This document shows positions 43,801 through 45,636 of a DNA stretch of 64,000 bases, in pieces. The DNA is taken from NCBI GenBank assembly GCA_922989275.2, contig OV277863.1:46916999-46980998 (forward strand), read 5' to 3'. Below the pieces are notes generated by a model. It was not told the DNA's origin, searched no databases, and saw only the letters and a program-made list of their open reading frames with translations. This stretch comes from Gari tellinella. Lineage: Eukaryota > Mollusca > Bivalvia > Cardiida > Psammobiidae. The number at the start of each line of letters is the position of its first letter. Position 1 is the first letter of the stretch. A program made the position numbers and the translations under genes.

Positions 43801-45597
43801 GGAACTATTGTTTCAGAGAAGAAGATTTTTAAAGGTTTTCCTATATAAGTCTATGTAAAACTGATAAGCCCCAGGGCGGGCCCTTTTTGACCATGGGGTC
43901 ATGATTTGAACATTCTTAGTAGAGGTCCATAAGGCAAAGCTACATGCCAAATATAAAAGATCTAGGCCATACAGTTTTAGAGAAGATGAGTTTTAAAGGT
44001 TTTCCTATGAAAAACTGATAACCCCGGGCGGGGCCATTTTTGACCCAGGGGTAATTATTTGAACAATCTTGCTAAAGGTTCACAACATGATGCTACATGT
44101 GAAATTTGGTTGTCCTAGGACGTATAGTTATTGACAAGAAGATGTTTAAAGTTTTGACTTTAGTTGTCAATATTACGTAAATACTGAAAATGACCACGCC
44201 CTCTGGCGGCCATGTTTTTTTACGGATCACAATTCTTTGAACAATTTTGAAAGTATATTAATTGAGAAACATTTTGGTGAAAACCAAATTGAAATCGGAC
44301 CAGTCGTTTTTGAGAAGAAGATTTTTTTAGATATCGTGCATGGTTGCCATGGCAACAAGACCAATTGCCCCACCCACTTTTTTTGAACACTTTTTGAAGC
44401 TCACAACTACAGTATGTATCTGACCAAGTTTGGTTAAAATTGGGCCATTGGTTTCAGAGAAGAAGTTATTTGAAACAAATTGTGAACAGACGACACTGAC
44501 GTACGACAGACGGCAACTGATCACAATAGCTCACCTTGAGCACTTTGTGCTCAGGTGAGCTAAAAATACAGTGAAAAGGAAATTTCAGACGTTTGGACCA
44601 ACTCTATACAAAGCTAATTAGTACTTTAAATAGACCTCACTGTCTGCTTACAAGCAACATCTTCTTTAATTCCAAATAAAATAAGATTTTATTTAATTAT
44701 TATTATTATTATACCCCGATTTATATAGCGCTCTTTTCACACAGGAGTTGTGTGTTCAAAAGCGCTTAAATTTAATAACTAAACACTTTCTCTCGTGCAG
44801 ACAATACTTGGATAAGCAAGTTACCTGGATTCAAATTTTCTTGTATCTCTTACAGGGGGTACAACCTCATATCTGTTTCCACGCAGCTTTGGGGGCTTCC
44901 TTCTGATATCATTTTCTGGTGGGGTATCTATCCTGTAAAAACAATAACTGATAAGTGACACCAAATATTCCAGCCAGGTTTTCTCTTGGCAGTATTCTAT
45001 ATTTTTGTATTAAATACTGTATGTCAATAAACTGAATTTGGTATTAAGTCTTTCAGTGCAAAAACATACCGGGCTCTCTTGTACAATTTAATGTAGCATA
45101 AAGTAATGCAGAAAATTTAAAAAAAAACCAGCTTAAAACAAGACTGCCGTTCAATAAATGCTTATGCTCTCAGAGGCTTTGCTGCCAATATATTTAGAAT
45201 CATTCCTAAGTCCAATTTAGGTTATGGTCAAAGCAAAGGTGGGTATATTGGAAATGGTCCAAGGCAACAACTGTATAAGTATCCAATCATTCTAGTAAGT
45301 CACCCAGGTGTGGATGCACAGGAAACAGTAAATTCCAGTTACCCAAGAAATAGCCCATTGAAAATATTCTAAGTCCACAAGAGGTAAAGGTCAATGTAAA
45401 AATGATGGTTATTTCATTTATACCATACTTCATCTCTAGTATATATACTATAATTTCCATTTTACCTGGGTAGGTAGGGAGGTGTAGACTGTCTGTATCT
45501 GCCATATGGAGAGTGACCTGTTCGTCCTACAGGACTCCGAGTCGGACTTTTAATTGGCGATCTTCCATCACTCAGCTGGGATTTTATCCTTGTAAGT
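4738..45597 (-). CDS. Unrecognised multi-exon protein gene, 3' eleven exons
   Basis: Eleven exons on the minus strand join into one open frame of 580 residues plus stop: 45597-45466, 44932-44825, 35837-35387, 32772-32692, 24247-24113, 16052-15940, 12547-12343, 11275-11129, 8394-8274, 5388-5276 and 4875-4738. Every junction is AG/GT and every phase matches its neighbour, which is strong internal proof. Residues 1-230 are low-complexity: SP/TP sites, an acidic patch (DDYDSWGEESDDESEADPG), a Pro/Tyr run, a Lys/Arg-rich stretch and a Gly/Tyr run. Residues 231-535 are acidic with regular hydrophobic spacing, as in helices (for example SFVNWLINDTLDEIIPDLL). The tail is short and acidic and ends SIKFIR. 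I see no signal peptide, membrane segment, zinc finger or catalytic motif and cannot name the family. The 5' exons are missing: the first exon seen starts in mid-codon. Introns span 400 bp to 9 kb and are filled with repeats. Confidence 0.87.
5002..5040. repeat. Partial type V core
   Basis: GAACAGTGTAGACCCTGATA with the second arm mostly lost; lies in the 400-bp last intron. Confidence 0.45.
5276..5388 (-). CDS. Exon 10 (residues 499-535)
   Basis: Acceptor TTTACTTTTCAG and donor GATGTG|GTATGTACAG. It is 113 nt: two bases complete Asp498, then 37 codons, ending phase 0. The peptide begins MVTNILLGQLFGVTTQRRKT and is then basic (LKNSPVRKIHQ). It fits both neighbours exactly in phase. Confidence 0.86.
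5525..5767 (+). repeat. Pearl-like 3' fragment
   Basis: Contains a GACCTTGACCTTTG monomer part, ACAGACAGAC microsatellite pieces and the ending CTTGGGGGCATAAAAAA seen at the ends of the pearl-like elements at 2.5 and 42.5 kb. Confidence 0.5.
5924..6136 (+). mobile_element. TTAA/CCC foldback element (type II), copy 1
   Basis: TTAA, then CCCTTAGCCTGCCA, with inverse TGGCAGGCTAAGGG and TTAA. The central palindrome has 30-bp perfect arms starting AAACAGCTTGGATCCGGATG around a TAA loop. TTAA plus CCC ends suggests a piggyBac-type MITE (inference). Confidence 0.82.
6215..6275. repeat. Foldback core, type V
   Basis: Starts AAACAGTGTAGACTCAGATC with a partial inverse ending TCTACATTGTG. Confidence 0.5.
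6280..7298. other. Intronic, decayed foldback fragments only
   Basis: Holds a palindromic fragment (AATGCAGGACAAATGTAATG, 6920-6990) and a degraded type I element (about 7015-7180). No coding signal. Confidence 0.4.
7301..7494. mobile_element. pogo-like TA-flanked MITE
   Basis: Ends CAGTCGAACTTCAATATCTC and the inverse of TAGTTGGACTTTGATATCTC, with TA on both sides. A second, inner inverted repeat (CGAACATACCCATATTTCAA and inverse) forms a long hairpin. End sequence and TA target match pogo/Tigger-type elements. Confidence 0.7.
7676..7738. repeat. Foldback core, type V
   Basis: Arms AACAATGCAGACCTAGATCA and imperfect inverse around CTCCTGTAGGAG. Confidence 0.55.
8006..8135. mobile_element. 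Short hAT-like MITE carrying half of core I
   Basis: Ends CAGGGCTGTCA and TGGCAGCCCTG are inverted and of hAT style. Inside is only one arm of core I (AAGCAGGCTGAAAGTAAAGC). No clear 8-bp duplication. Confidence 0.5.
8241..8257. repeat. G17 homopolymer next to a splice donor
   Basis: Seventeen G on the plus strand, beginning 16 bases beyond the donor of exon 9 (as C17 in the transcript). Confidence 0.9.
8274..8394 (-). CDS. Exon 9 (residues 458-497)
   Basis: Acceptor ATGTTTCAG and donor ATGGATG|GTAGGTGTCC. It is 121 nt: 40 codons plus one base. The peptide begins VSSHAGDKLVETFMIDYLLT and continues LLARQGKVWTESDHANKYMD. The one carried base plus AC from the next exon makes Asp498. Joining directly to the terminal exon would give a stop, so exon 10 is required. 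A run of 17 C (minus strand) follows the donor by about 16 bases. Confidence 0.87.
8570..8690. repeat. Type VI foldback fragment
   Basis: Contains CTATGGTGTGACTACG and CTAGTCACAACATAGGG as inverted pieces of the core seen complete at 14756-14959. Confidence 0.45.
8992..9122. mobile_element. TA-type foldback element (type III), core deleted
   Basis: CAGTAAAACCTCTCTATTAC and inverse GAAAGGTTTCACTG with TA flanks. Most of the palindrome is missing. Confidence 0.65.
9154..11199. repeat. 73-bp minisatellite made of exon 8 plus its splice donor
   Basis: Twenty-eight head-to-tail copies of a 73-bp unit (one copy a base short, near 10999), highly alike. Read on the minus strand each copy contains the last ~60 bases of exon 8 followed by GAG|GTAAGTACC, so nearly every copy keeps a consensus 5' splice site; a few are changed (for example near 9447, 10115, 10173, 10764 and 11056). 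The copy at the right end is the real exon. The unit is not a multiple of three and reading through it meets stops, so it is not a protein repeat. Confidence 0.93.
11129..11275 (-). CDS. Exon 8, source of the 73-bp splice-site minisatellite
   Basis: Acceptor ATACCTCTGTACAG and donor AAAGAG|GTAAGTACC. It is 147 nt (49 codons), phase 0 at both ends. The peptide begins VEDTVIDVIAEDFIRDVVIE and ends KVMRRELKE. The 3' half of the exon together with its donor has been copied about 27 more times into the following intron (9154-11199). The donor used is assigned to the copy adjoining the unique exon sequence. Other copies carry the same donor and could compete. Confidence 0.87.
11345..11531. mobile_element. 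Decayed pogo-like MITE
   Basis: Ends CAGTCAAGCCTCGACGA and inverse of CAGTAAAACCTCGATAACTC; internal TTTAAAGTTAAAACATAGC recalls the copy at 7301-7494. Confidence 0.5.
12000..12146. mobile_element. Type VI (CAGGGCTCC) element, partial
   Basis: Core TATGGTGTCACTACTAATTA with inverse and the right-arm text TTGTTCAGTTTACTCCCTCT. The expected end is joined to the palindrome at 12147. Confidence 0.55.
12147..12309. mobile_element. 163-bp foldback element with perfect 66-bp central palindrome
   Basis: Outer inverted repeats GGCTCCGAGGTTATAAAG and inverse. The inner 12195-12260 is a perfect palindrome starting TTCCCAAGCATTTGATTGGT. It lies about 35 bp downstream of the exon 7 donor. Confidence 0.75.
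12343..12547 (-). CDS. Exon 7, helical exon (residues 341-408)
   Basis: Acceptor GATATTTGCAG and donor GATGTG|GTAAGTTAAC. It is 205 nt: one base completes Glu340, then 68 codons, ending phase 0. The peptide includes DPLESFLTRLLYDAVQESSV, then a VRETVREL-type amphipathic stretch and FDDLFNDFMYEIG. The frame is open across the exon and stops in the intron soon after the donor. Confidence 0.88.
12868..13081 (-). mobile_element. TTAA/CCC foldback element (type II), copy 2
   Basis: Inverted relative to copy 1: TTAACCCTTAGCCCGCCA first, GAGTGGCAGGCTAAGGGTTAA last. Central palindrome identical in arms, loop TTA. Confidence 0.82.
13359..13608. mobile_element. TTAA-type foldback element (type I)
   Basis: TTAACCCTTTCCCCAATAG to GGTAAAGGGTTAA. 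Core I arms AAGCAGGGTGAAAGTAAAGC and inverse around a GCGCCTTATGGTGC centre. Confidence 0.8.
13790..13853. repeat. Foldback core, type V
   Basis: GAGAAGATCCAGATCAAAGG and partial inverse, CTCC...GAG centre. Confidence 0.5.
13864..14121. mobile_element. TTAA-type foldback element (type I)
   Basis: AAACCCATTACCTCATCA to CTATGGGGTAATGGGTTAA. Core I arms AAGTAGCCTGAAAGTAAAGC and imperfect inverse. Confidence 0.75.
14369..14408. repeat. Short type V core
   Basis: GCAAACAGTGAAGTCCCTGA folding back on TCAGAGACTTCACTGTTTG. Confidence 0.6.
14756..14959. mobile_element. hAT-like MITE (type VI), complete
   Basis: Inverted ends CAGGGCTCCAGATTAGAGGG and the inverse of CAGGGCTCCAAATAACGGGA. The central foldback CTTATGGTGTTACTACTCAT...inverse has centre CTCGAAGAGACG. 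The ends are of hAT style, but the flanking 8 bp do not match. Confidence 0.65.
15132..15375. mobile_element. TTAA-type foldback element (type I), decayed
   Basis: TTAACCCGTTACACGATGG at the left. Core arms AAGCAGAATGAAAGTTAAGC and imperfect inverse; right end GGTCATGAAGTAATC only roughly conserved. Confidence 0.6.
15683..15845 (+). repeat. Dispersed SINE-like repeat, copy 1
   Basis: Contains CTATGGGCTAATTGGA, TCTGGTTCTTTTGGATGCCC, AAAGCACTGATACATC and CTCATCCGAAGGACTTG in the same order as the inverted copy at 25975-26160. No Pol III boxes clear. A reading frame across it is accidental. Confidence 0.6.
15940..16052 (-). CDS. Exon 6 (residues 303-339)
   Basis: Acceptor CAGCTTTTACAG type and donor GATGA|GTAAGTACTT. 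It is 113 nt, starting phase 0 and carrying two bases forward. The peptide runs PGTGFSVLDEIRDDILSEEL and then GHLMHGVVRSSLNEMVD. It is acidic with heptad-like hydrophobic spacing. Confidence 0.84.
16688..16933. mobile_element. TTAA-type foldback element (type I), complete
   Basis: TTAACCCATTACCCCATA on the left and TATGGGATAATGGGTTAA on the right. Core I palindrome with GCGCCTTAAGGTGC centre. Good reference copy. Confidence 0.85.
17240..17412 (+). repeat. Pearl-like fragment
   Basis: Contains TTGACCTCTGTCTGACATGG, CACATGCCAAATATAAAG and a (GACA)n run; related to 5525-5767. Confidence 0.45.
17569..18846 (+). mobile_element. Pearl-like element with CAGGTGAGCTAAAAA end
   Basis: Starts AACAAGAACCCCATGGGGCA (small hairpin) then CGCTCACCTGAG. 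Body of repeated ~320-bp blocks (GTGACCCC, GCGGGG, TTTGAACAAACT). A GACGGACGAC microsatellite lies near 18735-18795. The terminal hairpin AGCTCACC...GGTGAGCT is followed by AAAAA. No coding frame. Confidence 0.75.
18880..19050. mobile_element. Type IV foldback element, decayed
   Basis: TGATCAGATGCAAGATTACC pairs with GCATCTGATCTGGCTC; left arm diverged. Confidence 0.45.
19370..19440 (-). other. Conserved-looking repeat end with hammerhead-like core
   Basis: On the minus strand CTGATGA, a GGCC/GGTC stem closed by TGAAAAA, then GAAAC. Hammerhead ribozymes need CUGAUGA and GAAA around stem II, but here one extra A sits before the stem and stems I and III are not convincing. It may be a Penelope-like or retrozyme-derived end. 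Confidence 0.3.
19640..20965 (+). mobile_element. Pearl-like array of ~153-bp monomers
   Basis: AACAAGGGCAATAACTC starts recur at 19934, 20090, 20242, 20395, 20547 and 20700 (period 152-156), with about two older monomers before them. A GACGCAGACGCT microsatellite precedes the terminal hairpin AGCTCGACTTTTCG...GTCGAGCT and AAAAA. Confidence 0.8.
21420..21487. repeat. Type IV foldback core
   Basis: CAAACAGTTTGAATTCAATG with inverse CATCTAAATCCAAACTGTTT; abuts the type II element at 21492. Confidence 0.55.
21492..21705 (-). mobile_element. TTAA/CCC foldback element (type II), copy 3
   Basis: Same orientation as copy 2. TTAACCTTTAGCCCGCCA to GGCAGGCTAAGGGTTAA with perfect 30-bp arms. Differs from copy 2 by very few bases. 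Confidence 0.82.
22107..22372. mobile_element. TTAA-type foldback element (type I)
   Basis: TTAACACTTTCCCCCATA to TATGGGGTAATGGGTTAA. Core centre GGGCCTTAAGGCCC. Confidence 0.78.
22386..22797. mobile_element. Type I foldback element split by another (outer copy)
   Basis: TTAACCTTTCACCCCA to TATGGAGTAATGGATTAA. Its core is interrupted at GACCAC-TTAA by a complete second copy and resumes at TTAA-AATAGGTTG. Confidence 0.8.
22437..22688. mobile_element. Type I foldback element inserted in another (inner copy)
   Basis: Lies between duplicated TTAA (22437-22440, 22685-22688). Ends CCCATTACCCCATAAATA and CATGGGGTAGCGGC. The host's single TTAA in its core arm served as target. Confidence 0.82.
23000..23085. 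repeat. Type IV foldback core
   Basis: GCAAACAGTTTGGAACCAGA with inverse; centre GGGTAACCCGG. Confidence 0.6.
23150..23815. other. Intronic, local direct repeat
   Basis: Two related ~245-bp blocks, each with TGTTTAACCCCATTATTCCT and CATCTAGTCAAGATCAAAAC, lie next to each other (about 23240-23470 and 23470-23660). No gene. Confidence 0.55.
23818..23874. repeat. Foldback core, type V
   Basis: CAAACAGTGCAGAGCCTGAT, centre CTTGGGAG, inverse arm. Confidence 0.6.
24113..24247 (-). CDS. Exon 5 (residues 258-302)
   Basis: Acceptor CCATTTTTACAG is followed by 45 codons starting DRLMSYYMKDHPLF, then a helical run around WLINDTLDEIIPDLLIDVV. The donor is ambiguous: ATG|GTTGGT (used here) and GAA|GTGGGT twelve bases earlier are both phase 0 and neither is a strong consensus site. 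The start is phase 0. The flanking introns, about 8 kb each, are the second and third largest. Confidence 0.83.
24630..24765. mobile_element. Type I foldback element, left end lost
   Basis: Core AAGCAGGCTGAAAGTAACAC...inverse, then GGTCACCTGTCTTCAAAAC and a decayed end GGGGAAATGGGG. Confidence 0.6.
24805..25075. mobile_element. Type IV foldback element
   Basis: Outer parts ACAGGGGAGAAGATATT and GGGAAAGAATAATGTCTTC are inverted. Core GGCAAACAGTTTGGAGTCTG with inverse. Confidence 0.6.
25975..26160 (-). repeat. Dispersed SINE-like repeat, copy 2
   Basis: Minus-strand match to 15683-15845, with an extra ~65-bp internal part rich in GGGGAGCGGATACAGAG. Both copies start CTATGGGCTAATTGGA. Confidence 0.6.
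26666..26857. mobile_element. TA-type foldback element (type III)
   Basis: Left end GTACAACCCCTCTATAACAA. Perfect core palindrome AAGCAAGGTGACAGTAAAAC...TGTAGGAG...inverse. Right end decayed. Confidence 0.7.
26863..27060. mobile_element. Type VI (hAT-like) foldback element
   Basis: GGCTCCATGGAGATGAAGGG to CCCTCTTACATGGAGCCCT. Core CCCTATGGTATCACTGCTCA with inverse. Confidence 0.6.
27285..27498 (+). mobile_element. TTAA/CCC foldback element (type II), copy 4
   Basis: TTAACCCTTAGCTTGCCA to TTTGGCGGGCTAAGGGTTAA. Its right TTAA is also the left TTAA of the type I element that follows. Confidence 0.83.
27495..27748. mobile_element. Type I foldback element abutting a type II element
   Basis: TTAACCTATTACTCCATA to TATGAGGTAATGGGTTAA. 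Core AAACAGGCTGAAAGTAAAGC with inverse. Confidence 0.8.
27749..28350. other. Intronic, no gene
   Basis: Contains two copies of GACCGGTCAAAAAGG about 230 bp apart (27961, 28192) with nearby TATATGCA/TATATGCAAT, perhaps an old duplicated repeat. Confidence 0.4.
28356..28590. mobile_element. Type I foldback element
   Basis: ATTTACCTGATAGCC left. Core AAGCAGGTTGAAAGTAAAGT with inverse around GCGCCTTAGGGCGC. Right part GGAACTATTTTCTTCAGCGG then AAAAGTCGCTTCTAT. Confidence 0.72.
28610..28920. mobile_element. Type IV foldback element with an internal insertion
   Basis: GTAGAGAAGACACTAGTCTT and GGGAAAGACTAATTTCTTCTC are inverted ends. Core at 28790-28855. A TGAATGAATAAATAAATGG segment is inserted in the left half. 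Confidence 0.6.
29019..29232 (+). mobile_element. TTAA/CCC foldback element (type II), copy 5
   Basis: TTAACCCTTAGCCTGCCA to TTTGGCGGGCTAAGGGTTAA with the same perfect palindrome. Almost identical to copy 4 and 1.7 kb from it. Confidence 0.83.
29420..29645. mobile_element. Type I foldback element, decayed
   Basis: AAAGTAAAGCAGATTGCACT with inverse, GGTCACCTAC and AACAGACTATTGGG. Left half replaced by TTTATT-rich sequence. Confidence 0.45.
29918..31169 (+). mobile_element. Pearl-like element with ~150-bp monomers
   Basis: Starts AACAAGAGGGCGTGAAGGCC (hairpin) then CGCTCACCTG. At least five monomers carry AATATGACATTTTCAGCAAT and CATATACAATCTGAGCAAG, with a spacing near 150 bp. Then GACGACGAACGACGC and the terminal hairpin AGCTCACCCTGAG...GGTGAGCT AAAA. 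No conserved frame. Confidence 0.8.
31171..31237. repeat. Foldback core, type V, near-perfect
   Basis: AGTGTAGAGCCAGATCAGAG with inverse, centre CTCCTATAGGAG; starts right after the preceding pearl-like element. Confidence 0.65.
31590..31782. mobile_element. Type I foldback element, one core arm deleted
   Basis: AGCCCATTACCCCATA left. Only the second arm ATTCTGCTTTACTCTCAACC remains. The right end runs into the next element's TTAA. Confidence 0.65.
31779..32031. mobile_element. Type I foldback element
   Basis: TTAACCCTTTACCTGATAG to AAGGGAAAGGGTTAA. Core AAGCAGGTTGAAAGTAAAGC with inverse. Confidence 0.8.
32094..32161. repeat. Foldback core, type V
   Basis: CAAACAATGCGGACCCTGAT, centre CTCCTTTAGGGG, inverse. 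Confidence 0.55.
32408..32644. mobile_element. Type I foldback element
   Basis: TTAACCCATTACTCCATA to TATGGAGTATTGGGTT. Core shortened in the middle. Confidence 0.68.
32692..32772 (-). CDS. Exon 4 (residues 231-257)
   Basis: A short 81-nt exon, phase 0 at both ends, with acceptor TTGTTGTTGTAG and donor CCT|GTAAGACT. The peptide begins YIHPRDTPFSPAGVYGDEVS and ends REFRNEP. It joins the disordered N-terminal region to the helical part. A TA-type foldback element (32819-33024) ends 47 bp from the acceptor. As a symmetrical exon it could be skipped without changing frame. Confidence 0.78.
32819..33024. mobile_element. TA-type foldback element (type III), intact
   Basis: CAGTAAAACCTCTCTATTAC to the inverse. 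Core GAAGGTGACAGTTAAACAG...CTAAAGGAG...inverse. Ends 47 bp from the exon 4 acceptor. Confidence 0.78.
33285..33350. repeat. Type IV foldback core
   Basis: GCAAGCAGCTTGAATCCAGA with inverse ending GATTCAAGCTGATTGC. Confidence 0.6.
33674..33930. mobile_element. Type I foldback element
   Basis: TTAACCCTTTACCCAATA to AAGGGAAAGGGTTAA. Core centre GTGCCTTAAGGCAC. Confidence 0.8.
33931..34045. repeat. Type IV fragment adjoining type I
   Basis: AGATCAGATGCTGAGTTACTC, ATCTGGTTCCAAACTGTTTG, then the right end GACAGAATAATGTCCTCTCC. Confidence 0.5.
34190..34450. repeat. Decayed pearl-like monomers
   Basis: TAGATCAAGGTCAGGGTCAAA, GGTAATGGTTCAAGACAACAAC and a second AATATTCTAAAACCAAATAAGG match the monomers at 2.1-2.4 and 42.0-42.4 kb. 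Confidence 0.5.
34627..35311. mobile_element. TA-type foldback element split by a pearl-type insertion
   Basis: Left half from CAGTGAAACCTCTCTATTAC to the core near 34760. Right half from about 35206 (GAAGGAGTTTTCTGTTTTAC) to AGAGAGGTTTTACTG, with TA on both sides. The middle holds two monomers with CAACATGTGATAGAGACTTC (34853, 34987). Confidence 0.7.
35387..35837 (-). CDS. Exon 3, large low-complexity exon (residues 81-230)
   Basis: Acceptor TTGTTTTCAG and donor TACAAG|GTAACATTGG. It is 451 nt, the largest exon: one base plus 150 codons. In order it encodes an acidic patch (DDYDSWGEESDDESEADPG), a Pro/Tyr-rich run with PPPPPRR, a Lys/Arg/Gln-rich stretch, and a Tyr/Gly run ending in six glycines before EERKPKKDSRYK. 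The frame stays open for 13 codons past the donor to a TAA, so intron retention would add a short tail. The donor at 35386 is chosen because it alone gives phase 0, as the next exon requires. Confidence 0.87.
36499..36557. repeat. Foldback core, type V
   Basis: GCAAACAATGTAGACCCTGA and shortened inverse. Confidence 0.55.
36702..36770. repeat. Type IV foldback core
   Basis: ACAAACAGTTTGGATCAAGA with inverse; centre around CACTAAACCAGGG. Confidence 0.6.
36990..37500. other. Intronic, repeated foldback fragments
   Basis: Includes a type V half (37107-37143) and two copies of AGGGAAAGTCAAGCAGAAAG (37317, 37477) about 160 bp apart; no gene. Confidence 0.45.
37517..37720. mobile_element. Type I foldback element, right end lost
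   Basis: TTAACCCATCACCCGATAGC and core AAGAAAGTTGAAAGCATAGC. The right side changes to a type V arm (GATCGAGATCTACACT). Confidence 0.6.
37879..38076. mobile_element. TA-type foldback element (type III)
   Basis: CAGTAAAACCACTAAATAAT left, AGATAGGGTTTACTG right, TA outside. Core palindrome AAGCAAAGTGACAGTAAAAC...CTGCAGGAG...inverse nearly perfect. Confidence 0.75.
38374..38441. repeat. Foldback core, type V
   Basis: CAAACAGCGCATACTCTGAT, centre CTCCTATAGTACTCC, inverse. Confidence 0.55.
38539..38785. mobile_element. Type I foldback element, CCCTTTCCC variant
   Basis: TTAACCCTTTCCCACATAGC to GGGGGGAAGGGTTAA. Very close to the copy starting at 63817, so a young subfamily. Confidence 0.82.
38817..39061. 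mobile_element. Type I foldback element, first of an abutting pair
   Basis: TTAACCAAATACTCCATAG to CTATGGGGATTAA; shares its right TTAA with the next element. Confidence 0.72.
39058..39286. mobile_element. Type I foldback element, second of an abutting pair
   Basis: TTAACCCATTACCCCATAGC to TATGGGGTTACAGGTTAA; core shortened to AAGTAAAGCAGAATGCGCC and part of the inverse. Confidence 0.72.
39763..41024. mobile_element. 1.26-kb hAT-like element without transposase
   Basis: Ends TAGTGCTGAAACGATTACC and CGTTTCAGCACTA are inverted, with GTACAGT on both outer sides (a probable target duplication). Near each end ACCGGTTA is repeated several times, which fits hAT subterminal repeats. The middle has no transposase-like frame. 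Confidence 0.72.
41042..41305. mobile_element. Type I foldback element
   Basis: TTAACCCATTACTCCATAG left. Core AAGAAGGCTGAAAGTAAAGC with inverse; right end decayed. Starts 17 bp after the hAT-like element. Confidence 0.68.
41355..41440. repeat. Foldback core, AATGCAGG variant
   Basis: TTAATGCAGGATAAAAATAA with inverse TTATTTCTATCCTGCATAAA; a variant also found at 6920-6990. Confidence 0.6.
41447..41692. mobile_element. Type I foldback element
   Basis: TTAACCCATTACCCCATAGC to TATGAGGTAATGGGTTTA. Core perfect around GCGGCGC. Confidence 0.8.
41815..41908. mobile_element. Type VI fragment cut by a pearl-like element
   Basis: TGATGTAACTACTCATTAGA, GTTACACCATAAGATTTAAT and TTTTTAATACTCCCCATTA; the expected GGAGCCCTG end is missing where the next element starts. 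Confidence 0.5.
41912..42553 (+). mobile_element. Pearl-like element, three ~165-bp monomers
   Basis: AACAAGACTGCGTTCAATAA start, CTTATGCCCCCCGGTGGCAT, three monomers each with AGTCCAAATTAGGTCAAGG (or close) and CAACTGTATAAGTATCCAAG, a GGACGGACGGAAGG microsatellite and the end GGGGGGCATAAAAA. Confidence 0.8.
42640..42706. repeat. Type IV/II-like foldback core, near-perfect
   Basis: GCAAACAGTTTGGATCCAGA, centre CATGTAACACG, inverse; intermediate in sequence between types II and IV. Confidence 0.65.
43391..43641. mobile_element. Type I foldback element
   Basis: TTAACCCTTTATCTCATAGC to TATGGGGGAAAGGGTTAA with core AAGCAAGTTGAAAGTAAAGC and inverse. Confidence 0.8.
43764..44564 (+). mobile_element. 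Pearl-like element with CAGGTGAGCTAAAAA end
   Basis: AACAAGAGCCGCATGCCGCC then CGCTCACCTGAG. Body similar to 17569-18846 (CCCCAGGGCGGG, TTTGAACA). The end is ACAATAGCTCACCTTGAGC...GGTGAGCT AAAAA. Confidence 0.75.
44825..44932 (-). CDS. Exon 2 (residues 45-79)
   Basis: Acceptor GTTTTTACAG and donor TCCAG|GTAACTTGC. It is 108 nt: one base completes Arg44, then 35 codons, then two bases are carried over. The peptide begins IDTPPENDIRRKPPKLRGNR and is basic and proline-containing with no fold visible. Phase agrees on both sides. The intron to exon 1 is only 533 bp and carries a decayed pearl-type repeat. Confidence 0.85.
45137..45400 (+). repeat. Decayed pearl-like element
   Basis: AACAAGACTGCCGTTCAATA start and one to two monomers (GGTCCAAGGCAACAACTGTA); the 3' hairpin is gone. 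Fills most of the intron between exons 1 and 2. Confidence 0.6.
45466..45597 (-). CDS. Exon 1 of the visible gene part (residues 1-43)
   Basis: Acceptor TTTATTTCTAG and donor CAG|GTAAAATGG. It is 132 nt: one base completes an upstream codon, then 43 codons, then two bases (AG) are carried to the next exon. The peptide (LTRIKSQLSDGRSPIKSPTR onward) is rich in SP/TP motifs, suggesting a disordered, possibly proline-directed phosphorylated segment. The other two frames contain stops. The acceptor lies only about 40 bp from the large minisatellite at 45637-48640. Confidence 0.82.
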
Positions 45598-45636
45598 CTA
45601 GAAATAAAAAATACTTCTTTAAGATCTTGCTTTAAT

